A DNA stretch of 64,000 bases from PUMD01 sp964599275 (GCA_964599275.1 CAZRFK010000003.1:5156-69155); one strand, 5' to 3'; counted from the stretch's first letter, positions 53,283 through 62,343 are shown. Notes: generated by a model from the letters alone, not told the origin. Numbers and translations are program-made.

Positions 53283-53539
53283 TACTAGAAATAGTGCTGG
53301 TCACAATTTCATTTGGCGTCATCTTTTGCATGGTAAGAGCTGTTCTGGGACCCTCTATCCCTGACCGTGCGGTGGCAATTGACACCATGACTTCACTTAT
53401 GGTGGCTGGCCTCGTTGTTGTGGGGGTTTATTATCAAGCATCTATCTACCTGGACGTGGCGCTGGTTTATGCTTTACTGGCTTTTGTCGGAACTCTGGTT
53501 ATTTCGAAGTACCTAGAAGAAAGAGGTTCGCAATCATGA
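53279..53539 (+). CDS. mrpF: Mrp-type antiporter subunit F
   Basis: 86 residues from ATG 53279, overlapping mrpE by 4 bases. Three spans with 'RAVLGPSIPDRAVAIDTMTSL' and 'DVALVYALLAFVGTLVISKYLE', the MnhF/MrpF signature containing the conserved Asp in span 2 of the family. Confidence 0.94.
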   Translation: MILEIVLVTISFGVIFCMVRAVLGPSIPDRAVAIDTMTSLMVAGLVVVGVYYQASIYLDVALVYALLAFVGTLVISKYLEERGSQS

Positions 53540-53886
53540 TCACAGCAATACTATACCTGCTGTTTTTCGTTAGCTGTTTCTGTATTATAGTCGGTTCCAT
53601 AGGGTTGATCCGCCTTCCCGATGTTTATAACCGACTACATGCCAGCACAGTTGTGGTTGTTGGTGGAGTCGTGACATCGGTTTTGGCTGCAGGGTTGTAC
53701 GGTGGAGGGGGATTTTTTATCAAGGCTGTGATTATCGCCGGTTTTATCTTTATAACTTCACCGGTTGGATCCCATGTTATAGCCCGTGCAGCCCATTTAA
53801 CAGGAGTTAGTCTCCATCAAGACAGCTGTATTGACAAATTACAGGAAAAGCAAACAATCAGGAGAGGACAACAGGGAAATGATTGA
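53536..53886 (+). CDS. mrpG: Mrp-type antiporter subunit G
   Basis: 116 residues from ATG 53536, overlapping mrpF by 4 bases. 'SIGLIRLPDVYNRLHASTV' and 'FITSPVGSHVIARAAH' are the MnhG/PhaG hallmarks. Three spans; the last ~25 residues are a polar extension that overlaps the next gene. Confidence 0.94.
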   Translation: MITAILYLLFFVSCFCIIVGSIGLIRLPDVYNRLHASTVVVVGGVVTSVLAAGLYGGGGFFIKAVIIAGFIFITSPVGSHVIARAAHLTGVSLHQDSCIDKLQEKQTIRRGQQGND

Positions 53887-54121
53887 ATCTTATGTTTTGA
53901 ATGGTCTCTTGTTACTGGTGCTAATCTTGTACGTGATAGCTGTAGAGATAGAGGATCTGCTGTACTCGGTAATACTGCTTGCTGGTGGTAGCGTGGGATT
54001 ATCGGTTGTTTTCTATATACTCCACGCCCCAGATCTGGCGATCACCCAGGCGGCGGTGGGAGCAGGTATCAGCACAGTGCTGTTAGTTAATGCCATTTAT
54101 CAAACAAGGAGGACTGAATGA
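53879..54121 (+). CDS. DUF4040 subunit (MrpA C-terminal / MbhD-like part, encoded separately)
   Basis: 80 residues from ATG 53879, overlapping mrpG by 8 bases. Three short spans with 'VEIEDLLYSVILLAGGSVGLSVVF' and 'APDLAITQAAVGAGISTVLL', the DUF4040 core that in Bacillus is part of the large MrpA and in archaeal hydrogenase complexes is MbhD. The Glu/Asp of 'APDLAITQA' is conserved in NuoJ-like half-channels. Confidence 0.88.
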   Translation: MIESYVLNGLLLLVLILYVIAVEIEDLLYSVILLAGGSVGLSVVFYILHAPDLAITQAAVGAGISTVLLVNAIYQTRRTE

Positions 54122-54930
54122 TGAGGAAAGCCATTGCCCTGGCATTGGTTGCTGCCGTGGGACTACTACTTACTTACGCTCTTTACGTGGGGGCTCCTGA
54201 TTACGGTTCCTTCCCGGTACGCACCCTCACCGAACAGCCAGAGCAATTCCCCGTGGGACCGGGCGAACTGCCGGTCATGGAAGATGGTCAGGTCCAGAGT
54301 ATAGGCCAGCTCGTCCTTGAAGACAGCTCGAGAATGCCTCCTTCGGGAACAGGGGCTTTAAATGCCGTTACTGGAGTGCTCTGGGGTTACCGGGCCTACG
54401 ATACACTTGGAGAAGCAACTGTGCTCTTTGCATCCGTTATTGGTGTTGTAATGGTAGCTCAGGCTGGTTTTTCAATATTCGAAAACAGGCTGAGCTTCGA
54501 CGGAATGACCATTGTCGCTCGCACAGCTGGCCGGGTTGTTTTCCCCTTTTCGTGTCTTTTTGGTGTTTACCTGATGATTTATGGGCATATGACACCAGGC
54601 GGTGGGTTTCCCGGGGGAGTTGTCATTGCAGCATCTATACTGGTCCTCGTTCTGACTTTTGGTATACAATTTGCAAAAAACATTGTCGGATATATCGGGT
54701 GTGAGATCGGTGAGGAGATTGGAGCTATTGTCATAATGGGAGTAGGCATTATTGGACTTTTCGGGGGATCCTTCTTCTTTGAGAATATATTGACTGGTGG
54801 AGATGTAAGTCAGCTCTTCGGAGCCGGTAACATGATAGTGCTGAATCTGGCGGTTGGTTTGAAGGTAGCAACTGGACTGCTGTTGATTCTTTATGCTCTG
54901 TTGAGCCCGCTCGGGGGTGAGGAACATTGA
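54118..54930 (+). CDS. mrpB: MrpB fused to the MrpA C-terminal end (MbhE+MbhF-like)
   Basis: 270 residues from ATG 54118, overlapping the previous stop. Residues ~1-125 match the far C-terminal part of MrpA / MbhE: an N-terminal span, a periplasmic loop and 'WGYRAYDTLGEATVLFASVIGVVM'. Residues ~135-270 are MnhB: 'RVVFPFSCLFGVYLMIYGHMTPGGGFPGGVV' (in parts), 'GCEIGEEIGAIVIMGVGI', 'GLKVATGLLLILYALL'. So MrpA is split here and its tail is joined to MrpB. Confidence 0.88.
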   Translation: MMRKAIALALVAAVGLLLTYALYVGAPDYGSFPVRTLTEQPEQFPVGPGELPVMEDGQVQSIGQLVLEDSSRMPPSGTGALNAVTGVLWGYRAYDTLGEATVLFASVIGVVMVAQAGFSIFENRLSFDGMTIVARTAGRVVFPFSCLFGVYLMIYGHMTPGGGFPGGVVIAASILVLVLTFGIQFAKNIVGYIGCEIGEEIGAIVIMGVGIIGLFGGSFFFENILTGGDVSQLFGAGNMIVLNLAVGLKVATGLLLILYALLSPLGGEEH

Positions 54931-55286
54931 ATTTAAACTACGTTTTTGTGGGTCTCATGATTGCTCTGGGTTTGTACTGTCTGCTGTCCAGAAGAAATCT
55001 AATTAAGATGATCATTGGCCTGTCAGTAATGACTGATGGAATCCATCTATTGCTGGTATCCTTGGGATATCGAGCTGACGGGATTGCACCCATACTCAGC
55101 CCTGACAGGGTTAATGACTTGTCCGAATTCGCTTCAGCAGCAGTAGACCCTGTACCACAAGCCTTAGTACTCACTTCTATAGTTATCAATATGGGCATAC
55201 TTGCACTGGCATTATCTCTAGCAATAAAGCTATATAAGCACCATAACACGCTCAATCCTTTTGATATAACTGATTTACATGGGTAG
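54927..55286 (+). CDS. mrpC: Mrp-type antiporter subunit C (NuoK-like)
   Basis: 119 residues from TTG 54927, overlapping mrpB (TTGA). Three spans with 'GLYCLLSRRNLIKMIIGLSVMTDGIHLLLVSLG' (in parts) and 'DPVPQALVLTSIVINMGILALALSLAIKLYK', the MnhC/NuoK pattern. The usual 'N' of NuoK-type span 2 reads D-G-I here. Confidence 0.93.
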   Translation: MNLNYVFVGLMIALGLYCLLSRRNLIKMIIGLSVMTDGIHLLLVSLGYRADGIAPILSPDRVNDLSEFASAAVDPVPQALVLTSIVINMGILALALSLAIKLYKHHNTLNPFDITDLHG

Positions 55287-55349
55287 ATTTTTTAAGATTA
55301 TTCATAAAGCACTGAACCATGGGCCGACGAGCGGAAAGGAAGGTAAACA

Positions 55350-56873
55350 GTGTCAATTCCATTTGGAATCCCTCCTATTGTAGCGGTTTTGATACCGCTG
55401 GCCGGTGGGTTTATCACACCGGGAATAGGCCTTCTCGCAAACCGAATACACCGCCCCAGAATTCAAGATTTTCTGGTTTTGGTGGTCACACTGGCCACCA
55501 GCCTCGTTGTGGTTGATATAGCATTATCAACCTGGGGGACCATACATGTTTATCCCCTTGGCGGATGGCTGCCACCCCTGGGTATTCCTCTGGTCATTGA
55601 TGGTCTTGGTTTGCTGGTAGCATTTGCTGCTTCTGGCGCCAGTATGTTAGTTGTGATGTATTCCTTGAAGTTTATGAAAGGAAAACCACAGTTAAGTAAT
55701 TTTTATACTCTGGTGCTGTTCGTACTCGCAGGAATGCTTGGAGTTGCCTTCACAGGTGATATATTTAATCTCTACGTGTTCTTCGAAATAATGTCTATTG
55801 CTTCTTATGCTCTAATCGCTTTCACCGGCACCAAAATGTCTCTGGAAGGTTCTATAAAGTATCTGATCCTGGGTACTCTGGGGACCAGTTTTATACTCCT
55901 GTCAATTGTGCTGATGTATGCAACTACAGGAACGCTGACCATAGCCGATATTGCCAGCAAATTGGCTGTAATTAATTCTGGAGGTCCGACACTTATATCT
56001 AACCTTGCTCTGGGCTTTTTGCTGGTTGGGTTCGGGATGAAAGTGGGGATGATTCCCTTTCATGCCTGGCTTCCTGACGCCTATCAATCTGCTCCTCTTC
56101 CAGTAACCACACTGATGGCAAGTGGAACTGCTATTGTTGGCGTGGGCGGACTGGTCAGAGTATCTTATCTCATCTTCACTCTCGATATGGTGGGGCCTTT
56201 GCTCAGTGGCTTTGGCGTGGTCTCCATGGTCATTGGTGCTTTGTTGGCCCTATATCAAACTGACCTTAAAAGACTACTCGCCTACTCGGGAATTTCACAA
56301 ATGGGATATATTCTTGTTGGACTGGGAATGGGCACTTCACTGGGAATTACCGGTGGCTTGTTTCACATGCTCAACAAAGCCCTATTTAAGTCTCTCCTGT
56401 TTCTGGCTGTAGGTGTGATTATATACAAAACAGGAACATCGGACATGAAAAAACTCGGCGGTCTTGCCGCAAAGATGCCTTTCACTACAGGACTTTTCAG
56501 CATAGGTGCGTTGGCTCTAATAGGAATACCACCCTTAAACGGATTCGTGAGCAAAGCCAGTATAATTTACAGTGGAATGCAATCTGGACAGATCGTCCTG
56601 AGCATTATCGCTGCTCTGGCAGCTGCATTCACCACAGGCTACATACTTCGCGCCTTTATCTCTGTTTTCCTCGGTGAAGAATCGGAAAGGACCAAAAATA
56701 TTTCTTCAGAGCCATGGTCCCTTCTTGCTCCAATGGTCTTGTTAGCTGGAATGTGCGTCCTTCTGGGGGTAATCCCGCGTCTGGGATTTGACCTGGTTGA
56801 ACCTGCTCAACACATTTTGCAGGATAAATTGATATACATAGAAGCTGTTTTATCTGAACTGCCTATACCTTAA
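55350..56873 (+). CDS. mrpD: Mrp-type antiporter subunit D (NuoM/N-like)
   Basis: 507 residues from GTG 55350 with AAGGAAGG upstream. About 14 spans. The conserved TM5 Glu is present (E146 in 'LYVFFEIMSIASY'), as are Lys231 in 'GMKVGMIPFHAWLPDAYQSAP' and 'RLLAYSGISQMGYILVG'. Proton-pumping subunit of the Mrp complex. Confidence 0.93.
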   Translation: MSIPFGIPPIVAVLIPLAGGFITPGIGLLANRIHRPRIQDFLVLVVTLATSLVVVDIALSTWGTIHVYPLGGWLPPLGIPLVIDGLGLLVAFAASGASMLVVMYSLKFMKGKPQLSNFYTLVLFVLAGMLGVAFTGDIFNLYVFFEIMSIASYALIAFTGTKMSLEGSIKYLILGTLGTSFILLSIVLMYATTGTLTIADIASKLAVINSGGPTLISNLALGFLLVGFGMKVGMIPFHAWLPDAYQSAPLPVTTLMASGTAIVGVGGLVRVSYLIFTLDMVGPLLSGFGVVSMVIGALLALYQTDLKRLLAYSGISQMGYILVGLGMGTSLGITGGLFHMLNKALFKSLLFLAVGVIIYKTGTSDMKKLGGLAAKMPFTTGLFSIGALALIGIPPLNGFVSKASIIYSGMQSGQIVLSIIAALAAAFTTGYILRAFISVFLGEESERTKNISSEPWSLLAPMVLLAGMCVLLGVIPRLGFDLVEPAQHILQDKLIYIEAVLSELPIP

Positions 56874-56914
56874 TACAAGAATTTAACTTCCAAAAACACT
56901 GTGGAGGTACGATC

Positions 56915-58702
56915 ATGACTCAACTCGAGTTTCCCATTATGTTTATGGCCGTTACAGTCCCCATAATAGGTGCATTACTCTTTCCACTCCTGGAGCGAAA
57001 AACGAGTGATAGAGTTCTTGCTTTCACCAGTTTTATACTATTGGCTCTCCCACCCGCGGCAGGTTTGTTTCTGATACTTAACCACGGGCTCGGTGACGGC
57101 ATACTCGATCCCGTTTTCTTCTCTAAAGAAATCGTTGGTAACTTCTCCATGTATCTGGACTGGCTCAGTGGTCTATATTTACTGGGAGTTGGGATAGTAA
57201 CACCAGCTGTTGCACTTTATTCGCAGTCATACATGGTAAACAGAATCGAGAAAATGGAATCTGAGGGCCAGGTGGTACCCTCACTGGGAATATTCTATAT
57301 GCTGTACATTATTTTTTCAGTGAGCATGGTCGGAACGGTTTTATCCACAAATTTGATACAGTTTTATGTTTTCTTGAAAATAACAGTCGTTTCCAGCTTC
57401 TTTCTGATTCTGCTTTACGGATATGGGGAACGCACCAGGACTGCAATGATGTATTTAATTTGGTCCACGTTGGCTGGGGTGTTTTACCTGGTAGGAAGTC
57501 TGGCAGTGGGAGCCAGTTTGGGAACCTTTGATATCATAAACTTCGAAACGCTTGAGATCAATTTAGGCGCAGGGGCCGGAATTCACGTTTTGGTTCCTTT
57601 CGCCATCTTTTTTGGTCTGATGATCAAGAAAGCAATTTTCGGGGTCCACATGTGGCTGCCCTATGCTCACGCTGAAGCACCGACTCCAGTCTCTGCCCTG
57701 CTGTCCCCTAATTTAATTGGAATTTCAGGATGGGCCATGATCAGAATTGTCATGGAAATGTTCCCGGTTCAATTTCAGGACATGTCCCTGTTCCTATTGG
57801 TTATATCGTACATCACGATGATTTACGGCGGTTTGATGGCACTGGCACAAGATGAGTTCAAACGCCTGCTTGCTTACATCAGTGTTTCACAGATGGGTTG
57901 GGTTGTGTTTGGTCTGGCGACCCTGACCACCGAAGGTATGGTTGGTGGAGTTTTGTTGTTTGTCAAGCACTCACTGAGCTTATCCATCTTGTTTATGAGT
58001 GCAGGCCTTTTAATCTCCCGACACGATGGCCTGAAGTATATCTCCGATATGGGTGGGTTTTTATCCAAGATTCCTGTTTCCTCTGGACTGACGGCACTGG
58101 GGTTTATGATCTTGGTAGGCTCTCCGTTCACCATAGGGTTCTGGACCAAGACCCTCATTTTCAGCGGTGCTACAAAGATGCCCCTGCTCGAAGGTACAGG
58201 TACAGTTGGATTTTTAATTACAGCAGCTATGATAGTAATTGCAGCATGCATAACCGCTGCATATACCTTCATAACACTCAAACGAATATTGTTCGGTGAA
58301 GTCAGGGGGCTCAAGGAGTCAGTCGTTGAGGGGTGGACACAATCCACCATTCCAATGGCAGTCATAGGAGCAATTGGTGTGCTCATGTTTTTCATCCCTA
58401 ACACTTACATCGGTCCTGCTTACCTTCCTTCTGTGCCAGTAATTCTGACTGAAGCGGCAGTCTTCATTGCTGCATATGTTTGGGCGTTTTTCTTCTTCCA
58501 GGGATGGCCACAAGAGTTTGCCAAAAGCCTCTTTAAAAACTTTGAAATTGGAATTGTAGACAGACTGTATCATGAGCTGACTATCTCTGGAGTAATGAAA
58601 GCTAGTTCTATACTCAATAACGCCCACACTGGAGTATTGAATACCTATCTGGTGTGGATGTTAGCCGGATTTTTGCTGGTTGCTTTTCTGCTTATTATAT
58701 AG
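56915..58702 (+). CDS. Second NuoL/MrpA-like antiporter subunit with Lys in place of the TM5 Glu
   Basis: 595 residues from ATG 56915 with GTGGAGG upstream. NuoL-family core: 'LDWLSGLYLLGVGIVTPAVALYSQSYM' (in parts), 'KKAIFGVHMWLPYAHAEAPTPVSALLSPNLIG', 'RLLAYISVSQMGWVVFGLA', and a long C-terminal extension with a final span. The conserved TM5 Glu (FYVFWE in relatives) is replaced: the sequence reads FYVFLKIT, Lys155. It stands in for the N-terminal part of MrpA. Last gene of the operon, followed by a strong hairpin. Confidence 0.9.
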   Translation: MTQLEFPIMFMAVTVPIIGALLFPLLERKTSDRVLAFTSFILLALPPAAGLFLILNHGLGDGILDPVFFSKEIVGNFSMYLDWLSGLYLLGVGIVTPAVALYSQSYMVNRIEKMESEGQVVPSLGIFYMLYIIFSVSMVGTVLSTNLIQFYVFLKITVVSSFFLILLYGYGERTRTAMMYLIWSTLAGVFYLVGSLAVGASLGTFDIINFETLEINLGAGAGIHVLVPFAIFFGLMIKKAIFGVHMWLPYAHAEAPTPVSALLSPNLIGISGWAMIRIVMEMFPVQFQDMSLFLLVISYITMIYGGLMALAQDEFKRLLAYISVSQMGWVVFGLATLTTEGMVGGVLLFVKHSLSLSILFMSAGLLISRHDGLKYISDMGGFLSKIPVSSGLTALGFMILVGSPFTIGFWTKTLIFSGATKMPLLEGTGTVGFLITAAMIVIAACITAAYTFITLKRILFGEVRGLKESVVEGWTQSTIPMAVIGAIGVLMFFIPNTYIGPAYLPSVPVILTEAAVFIAAYVWAFFFFQGWPQEFAKSLFKNFEIGIVDRLYHELTISGVMKASSILNNAHTGVLNTYLVWMLAGFLLVAFLLII

Positions 58703-58727
58703 AAATCAATCACATTTAAAAATATGT

Positions 58728-58763
58728 CTGCCCCCTGTGTAACAGCAAACAGACAGGGGGCAG
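58728..58763. terminator. Bidirectional terminator after the Mrp operon
   Basis: CTGCCCCCTGT (58728-58738) and ACAGGGGGCAG (58753-58763), an 11-bp perfect stem with a 14-base loop and a T-rich tail; convergent genes on both sides. Confidence 0.8.
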
Positions 58764-58792
58764 TTCATTTTATAGCGAGCTATCTTTTGATG

Positions 58793-60097
58793 CTACTTAT
58801 CCTTCAATCTCTGCTGTGATACATCAAGCAGCCAGGAGACTTCTTCCGAAGAGTCTTTCCGCACATCAATCTGCAAGTTCCCCTCATCAACCCACCGAAT
58901 TTGCTGTATTGGATTGATATGATGCTCAATGCCTTTCAATTCAGTAAAACTCATCGCCTCTTCCCCGCTGATGCTATAAACACTTACATCAGTACCCCCC
59001 TTACCGGCCTGGGTCCAGGAGACAGCAATGTGCTCACCATCAGGCGACCACTTCAAGTCATCTACAGGTCCGGGAATCATCTCAAAAAAGTTTGTCTCTT
59101 CACTGGTTAAATCCATATACCCTATTACACTATCAATAGTTGCAACTGCATAGGGCCTACTCAATGCTAGTCCAACCTGCATCTCGTCATGGAACACGAA
59201 GCGACCACGATGCAAAAAATCGAGCGCTCCAAAATCCAACCACTGAGCAAGCGATTGCCAGTCGAAAGGGTGTCCAGCTAACGAATCCACAATCTCCACT
59301 GCTGACAGCTGCTGGTCGTTATCAAACGATATTTGGGCTTCCTCTACAAGACAATCAGGCAGTAATCTCCAGTCCGTTTGCACATCTTTTCCACGAAAAG
59401 TCAACTGAGTTGGGCTGTTTTCATTTAATAAATTATCTTGGCCCAGCTTTACAACTGTGGATTCGGCTGGTTCACAAACTGATCTTTGGAAAAGCTCATC
59501 AAACGAATCAAACATTTTTCTGGGAGAATCCATTTCGGTTATAAGCCACTGATCGTTGTCTTCAACCAGCGTCATCTTGAGCCTGCTTTCTTCACTTTCA
59601 AAACTGAATTGCTGACAGACCTTGTTGAATATTTCAGTTAAATTGATCTTCTCTTCAGGCTGGTTCTGTGAGAACACCTCATCGGCCATCATATCTTCAA
59701 TCTCGGAGACCTGCTGCTCCTTTACATGAGGATGTTCGACAGCTGCGGTGATCAAAATGCCATCTTCCAATTTCTCAAAGCTGTAAACTGAACACTGAAT
59801 ATTTCTGAATTCACCAAACAAATCTGAATCATGGCTTATATTATGCTTTGAGCTCAGGGAATGTAAGTTCAAATCAATATCCCAGTCATCTTCTGATTTT
59901 AACAATGCTTCCATGCTCTCATGGTTACCCTCAGCAAAGGCCGCCCAGAAGGTTTCCACAGTATTTACTGCTTCAGAAGGAGGCTCACTGATTTGTTCAT
60001 CATCCTGTGGTTCAGATACCGCACAACCTCCAGATGCCATGAGAATAATTGCCAGCAAGCCGACCACTGCAACTACATGGTTGTATTTTGGCAGCAT
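58793..60097 (-). CDS. Hypothetical lipoprotein with C-terminal WD40-like/TolB-like repeats
   Basis: 434 residues from ATG 60097 with AAGGAGG upstream. Lipobox 'ILMASGGC' with Cys25, then an acidic linker. Residues ~45-200 look like a NTF2-like domain ('VETFWAAFAEGNHESMEALLKSED'). Residues ~320-420 contain propeller-type strands ('PVDDLKWSPDGEHIAVSW', 'IRWVDEGNLQIDV'). Extracytoplasmic and lipid-anchored; function unknown. It stands alone, convergent with the Mrp operon. Confidence 0.75.
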   Translation of the reverse strand: MLPKYNHVVAVVGLLAIILMASGGCAVSEPQDDEQISEPPSEAVNTVETFWAAFAEGNHESMEALLKSEDDWDIDLNLHSLSSKHNISHDSDLFGEFRNIQCSVYSFEKLEDGILITAAVEHPHVKEQQVSEIEDMMADEVFSQNQPEEKINLTEIFNKVCQQFSFESEESRLKMTLVEDNDQWLITEMDSPRKMFDSFDELFQRSVCEPAESTVVKLGQDNLLNENSPTQLTFRGKDVQTDWRLLPDCLVEEAQISFDNDQQLSAVEIVDSLAGHPFDWQSLAQWLDFGALDFLHRGRFVFHDEMQVGLALSRPYAVATIDSVIGYMDLTSEETNFFEMIPGPVDDLKWSPDGEHIAVSWTQAGKGGTDVSVYSISGEEAMSFTELKGIEHHINPIQQIRWVDEGNLQIDVRKDSSEEVSWLLDVSQQRLKDK

Positions 60098-60286
60098 CTA
60101 TATCCTCCTTACCTTACTATGCTATTTGCTATATAAACAGAATCCTCTATTCACTCTGACGAACAATGTACCTGCCGTGTTCCATCTAACACAAGCAATA
60201 GCATTAAAGCAGCAAAATACCTGTTCGATGTGGAATCTCTTAGCATTGAAAAGGTATGATCTGGTTTGAGAGTTATCCACGGGAGG

Positions 60287-61363
60287 TCATGACTTGATTG
60301 ATACTCCCTGCGCTGTGCGACGCCGGCGGGATCGCATCATATCCACAAAAGCCTCCAGCCGGGTTTCAACACCTGTTGCCCCGGTCTGTTCATCAATAAA
60401 TAAAGTGAACACAGGTATTCCCTTATCTCGACTCAACTTCGGCATTATGCTTTTGGCAACAATTTCAGGAATACAGGAAAAGGGCGCCAGCTGAACTACT
60501 CCATCGTAACCCTTACGGGCATAGTGAATGGTCTCACCAACACTTTCAAGACCGTGACCACCTACCATTTCGGCAAGATAGGGTTCAGCCAGTTCCTCGA
60601 TTGATTCATCTCCCATCTGAAGAACATCATCTTTTGTGAAATCTGTGATAAAAATGCTTCGCCTGGCCAGGACACCCAATTCACCCAATTTTTCCTCCAA
60701 ATAAAAATTCGCTGCAGGTTCCAGTTGAACATATATTTCACCGATGATTCCTACCTTCAGCAGATCATCGACATCAATATCCCTCAACGGTACTGAATTC
60801 AACAGCTGTTTGCCCTGTTCAGCGGCCTGCCTGGTTTCCTCTACACTTTCAGCCTCCTGCACCATATTTACTGCTGACTCCAGCGCTTTACTCACCCGTC
60901 CGCGATTTTTCTCTCTCGGCCTCAGCTCGTGCGACAAAAGCTCCAGGTCATCAAGCACCTTCATTTTCTCCCACATAAGCCTGACCGCTTTAATAGTCTG
61001 CCACCAGGAGGTACCGCGTCGCAGGCGATTGACCTTGCGCAAAGTATCCATCGGTGTCTTATGTGGAGGCCAGAAAAATATCATTTCGGGATCATATCCC
61101 AATTCGCGGAGAATACGGACGTGAAGTTCTCCATAATAACCAGCACGGCATGGTCCCATGCCTCCACCACTGACCAGAACTTCAGCTCCCCGTTCCAGGA
61201 CTTCCAGATAAGTCCCCAACACCAGTTTAAAGGGAATACAGGCAAACTCAGGGCTGTGTTTAGTACCCAGTGTGAGAGTTTCTTGCGTGGGACGCTCAGG
61301 CATGATCACCTCATAACCCAAAGAACTCGTCAGGGCCTCAGCGGCAACTGCGGATGTACCCAT
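60287..61363 (-). CDS. 2-hydroxyacyl-CoA dehydratase-like protein (COG3581 type)
   Basis: 358 residues from ATG 61363. Features include 'SPEFACIPFKLVLGTYLEVLERGAEVLVSGGGMGPCRAGYYGELH' (in parts; two conserved Cys), 'LVQLAPFSCIPEIVAKSIMP'-like 'VVQLAPFSCIPEIVA' (third Cys) and 'VFTLFIDEQTGATGVETRLEAFVDM'. These are the Cys and DEQTG/DEHTG elements of the CoA-dehydratase D-component/activase-associated family. The normal N-terminal strand 'VKISFAHMG' is readable in frame upstream but no ATG/GTG/TTG precedes it. Probably works with the next gene; role of the family is unclear. Confidence 0.8.
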   Translation of the reverse strand: MGTSAVAAEALTSSLGYEVIMPERPTQETLTLGTKHSPEFACIPFKLVLGTYLEVLERGAEVLVSGGGMGPCRAGYYGELHVRILRELGYDPEMIFFWPPHKTPMDTLRKVNRLRRGTSWWQTIKAVRLMWEKMKVLDDLELLSHELRPREKNRGRVSKALESAVNMVQEAESVEETRQAAEQGKQLLNSVPLRDIDVDDLLKVGIIGEIYVQLEPAANFYLEEKLGELGVLARRSIFITDFTKDDVLQMGDESIEELAEPYLAEMVGGHGLESVGETIHYARKGYDGVVQLAPFSCIPEIVAKSIMPKLSRDKGIPVFTLFIDEQTGATGVETRLEAFVDMMRSRRRRTAQGVSIKS

Positions 61364-61380
61364 GTGCGCAAAACTGATTT

Positions 61381-62343
61381 TTACGATGCTGAACCACCTC
61401 TTAAGCGACGTCGAAGCATGTCTATGAAAGCTTCCGCTCTGGTCATAAGTCCCACCCCACCTGTGTGTTCATCCACCATCAGCGACAGGAATGGCATATC
61501 GTGTGATTTGGCCTCCATCTCCAGGATTTTACCTACCATAGCATCAGGTCCACAGCCGAAAGCAGTCACATGCATGATACCGTCCACTTCATCGGATTTC
61601 ATAAAGTGCAGTCCAGACCATAAAGTACGGTTGCTGTAGTACCAGAACACGTCCTCAGATAGATGTTCGGACTGCCGGCGCATTGCCTGTTCATCAACCA
61701 TCTCCGGTGTGAGAACCTCTATGCCCATCTGCAGAAGCTGTGACACCAGTCCTCCGTTGGACAGATGGTCATACACCACGTAAGGATATCCAACCACACC
61801 TACAGTAAGATCAGTCCGCTGCGGACTCGAAAAATCAAAAGCTTCGAGACCATCTTGCTGAATGTGTTTCACAGCATCTGTCAATCTTTGTCTGGCAGAA
61901 TGAAGTGCCTTGAAAGCTGTCCACCGACTTCCAGCCAGCTCTGCTCCAATGCTAGCAAGTTCCCTCCAGGCACCTATCCCCTGCTTCGAAACTCCCAATC
62001 GTGGTGACAAAATCCTGGGAAGACTTGAAACTGAATTACGTACCATATCTGGCAAACCCAAGAACTTGGGACACACTGTATATCGGGTAGTGGAACCTCC
62101 CAGGCGGGGAACGAACAGCAAGTCCACTTCATCCCTAAGATCCATTACATGCCCGTGGAATAACTTGATGGGTATACACGCATCATTTACAGTTTCTCTT
62201 ACCCCCTGATCGAGAATCTCTCTATTGGATGGGGAGGAAATCTTAACCTCGCATCCCAGCTCTTCAAAAAAAGTTTCCCACATGCTACCAAAGCTAAAAT
62301 AGCTGAGATATCTGGGTATACCTATCAGTGCTGTTTTATTCAA
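61381..62343 (-). CDS. CoA-dehydratase activase-associated protein (DUF2229/COG3580 type)
   Basis: 320 residues from TTG 62343, with AAAGGAGGT 8 bases upstream; the longer frame to 62415 is not needed. N-terminal 'IGIPRYLSYFSFGSMWETFFEELGCEV' and 'NDACIPIKLFHGHVMDLRDEVDLLFVPRL' (in parts) are DUF2229 hallmarks, with Cys at 'DACIP' and 'TVCPKFLGL', then 'HVTAFGCGPDAMVG' and 'SLMVDEHTGGVGLMTRAEAFIDML'. In many anaerobes this domain is fused to a BadF/HgdC-type ATPase; no ATPase is seen here. Downstream gene shares the DExTG end, so the pair may form a heteromer holding an Fe-S cluster. Confidence 0.82.
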   Translation of the reverse strand: MNKTALIGIPRYLSYFSFGSMWETFFEELGCEVKISSPSNREILDQGVRETVNDACIPIKLFHGHVMDLRDEVDLLFVPRLGGSTTRYTVCPKFLGLPDMVRNSVSSLPRILSPRLGVSKQGIGAWRELASIGAELAGSRWTAFKALHSARQRLTDAVKHIQQDGLEAFDFSSPQRTDLTVGVVGYPYVVYDHLSNGGLVSQLLQMGIEVLTPEMVDEQAMRRQSEHLSEDVFWYYSNRTLWSGLHFMKSDEVDGIMHVTAFGCGPDAMVGKILEMEAKSHDMPFLSLMVDEHTGGVGLMTRAEAFIDMLRRRLRGGSAS

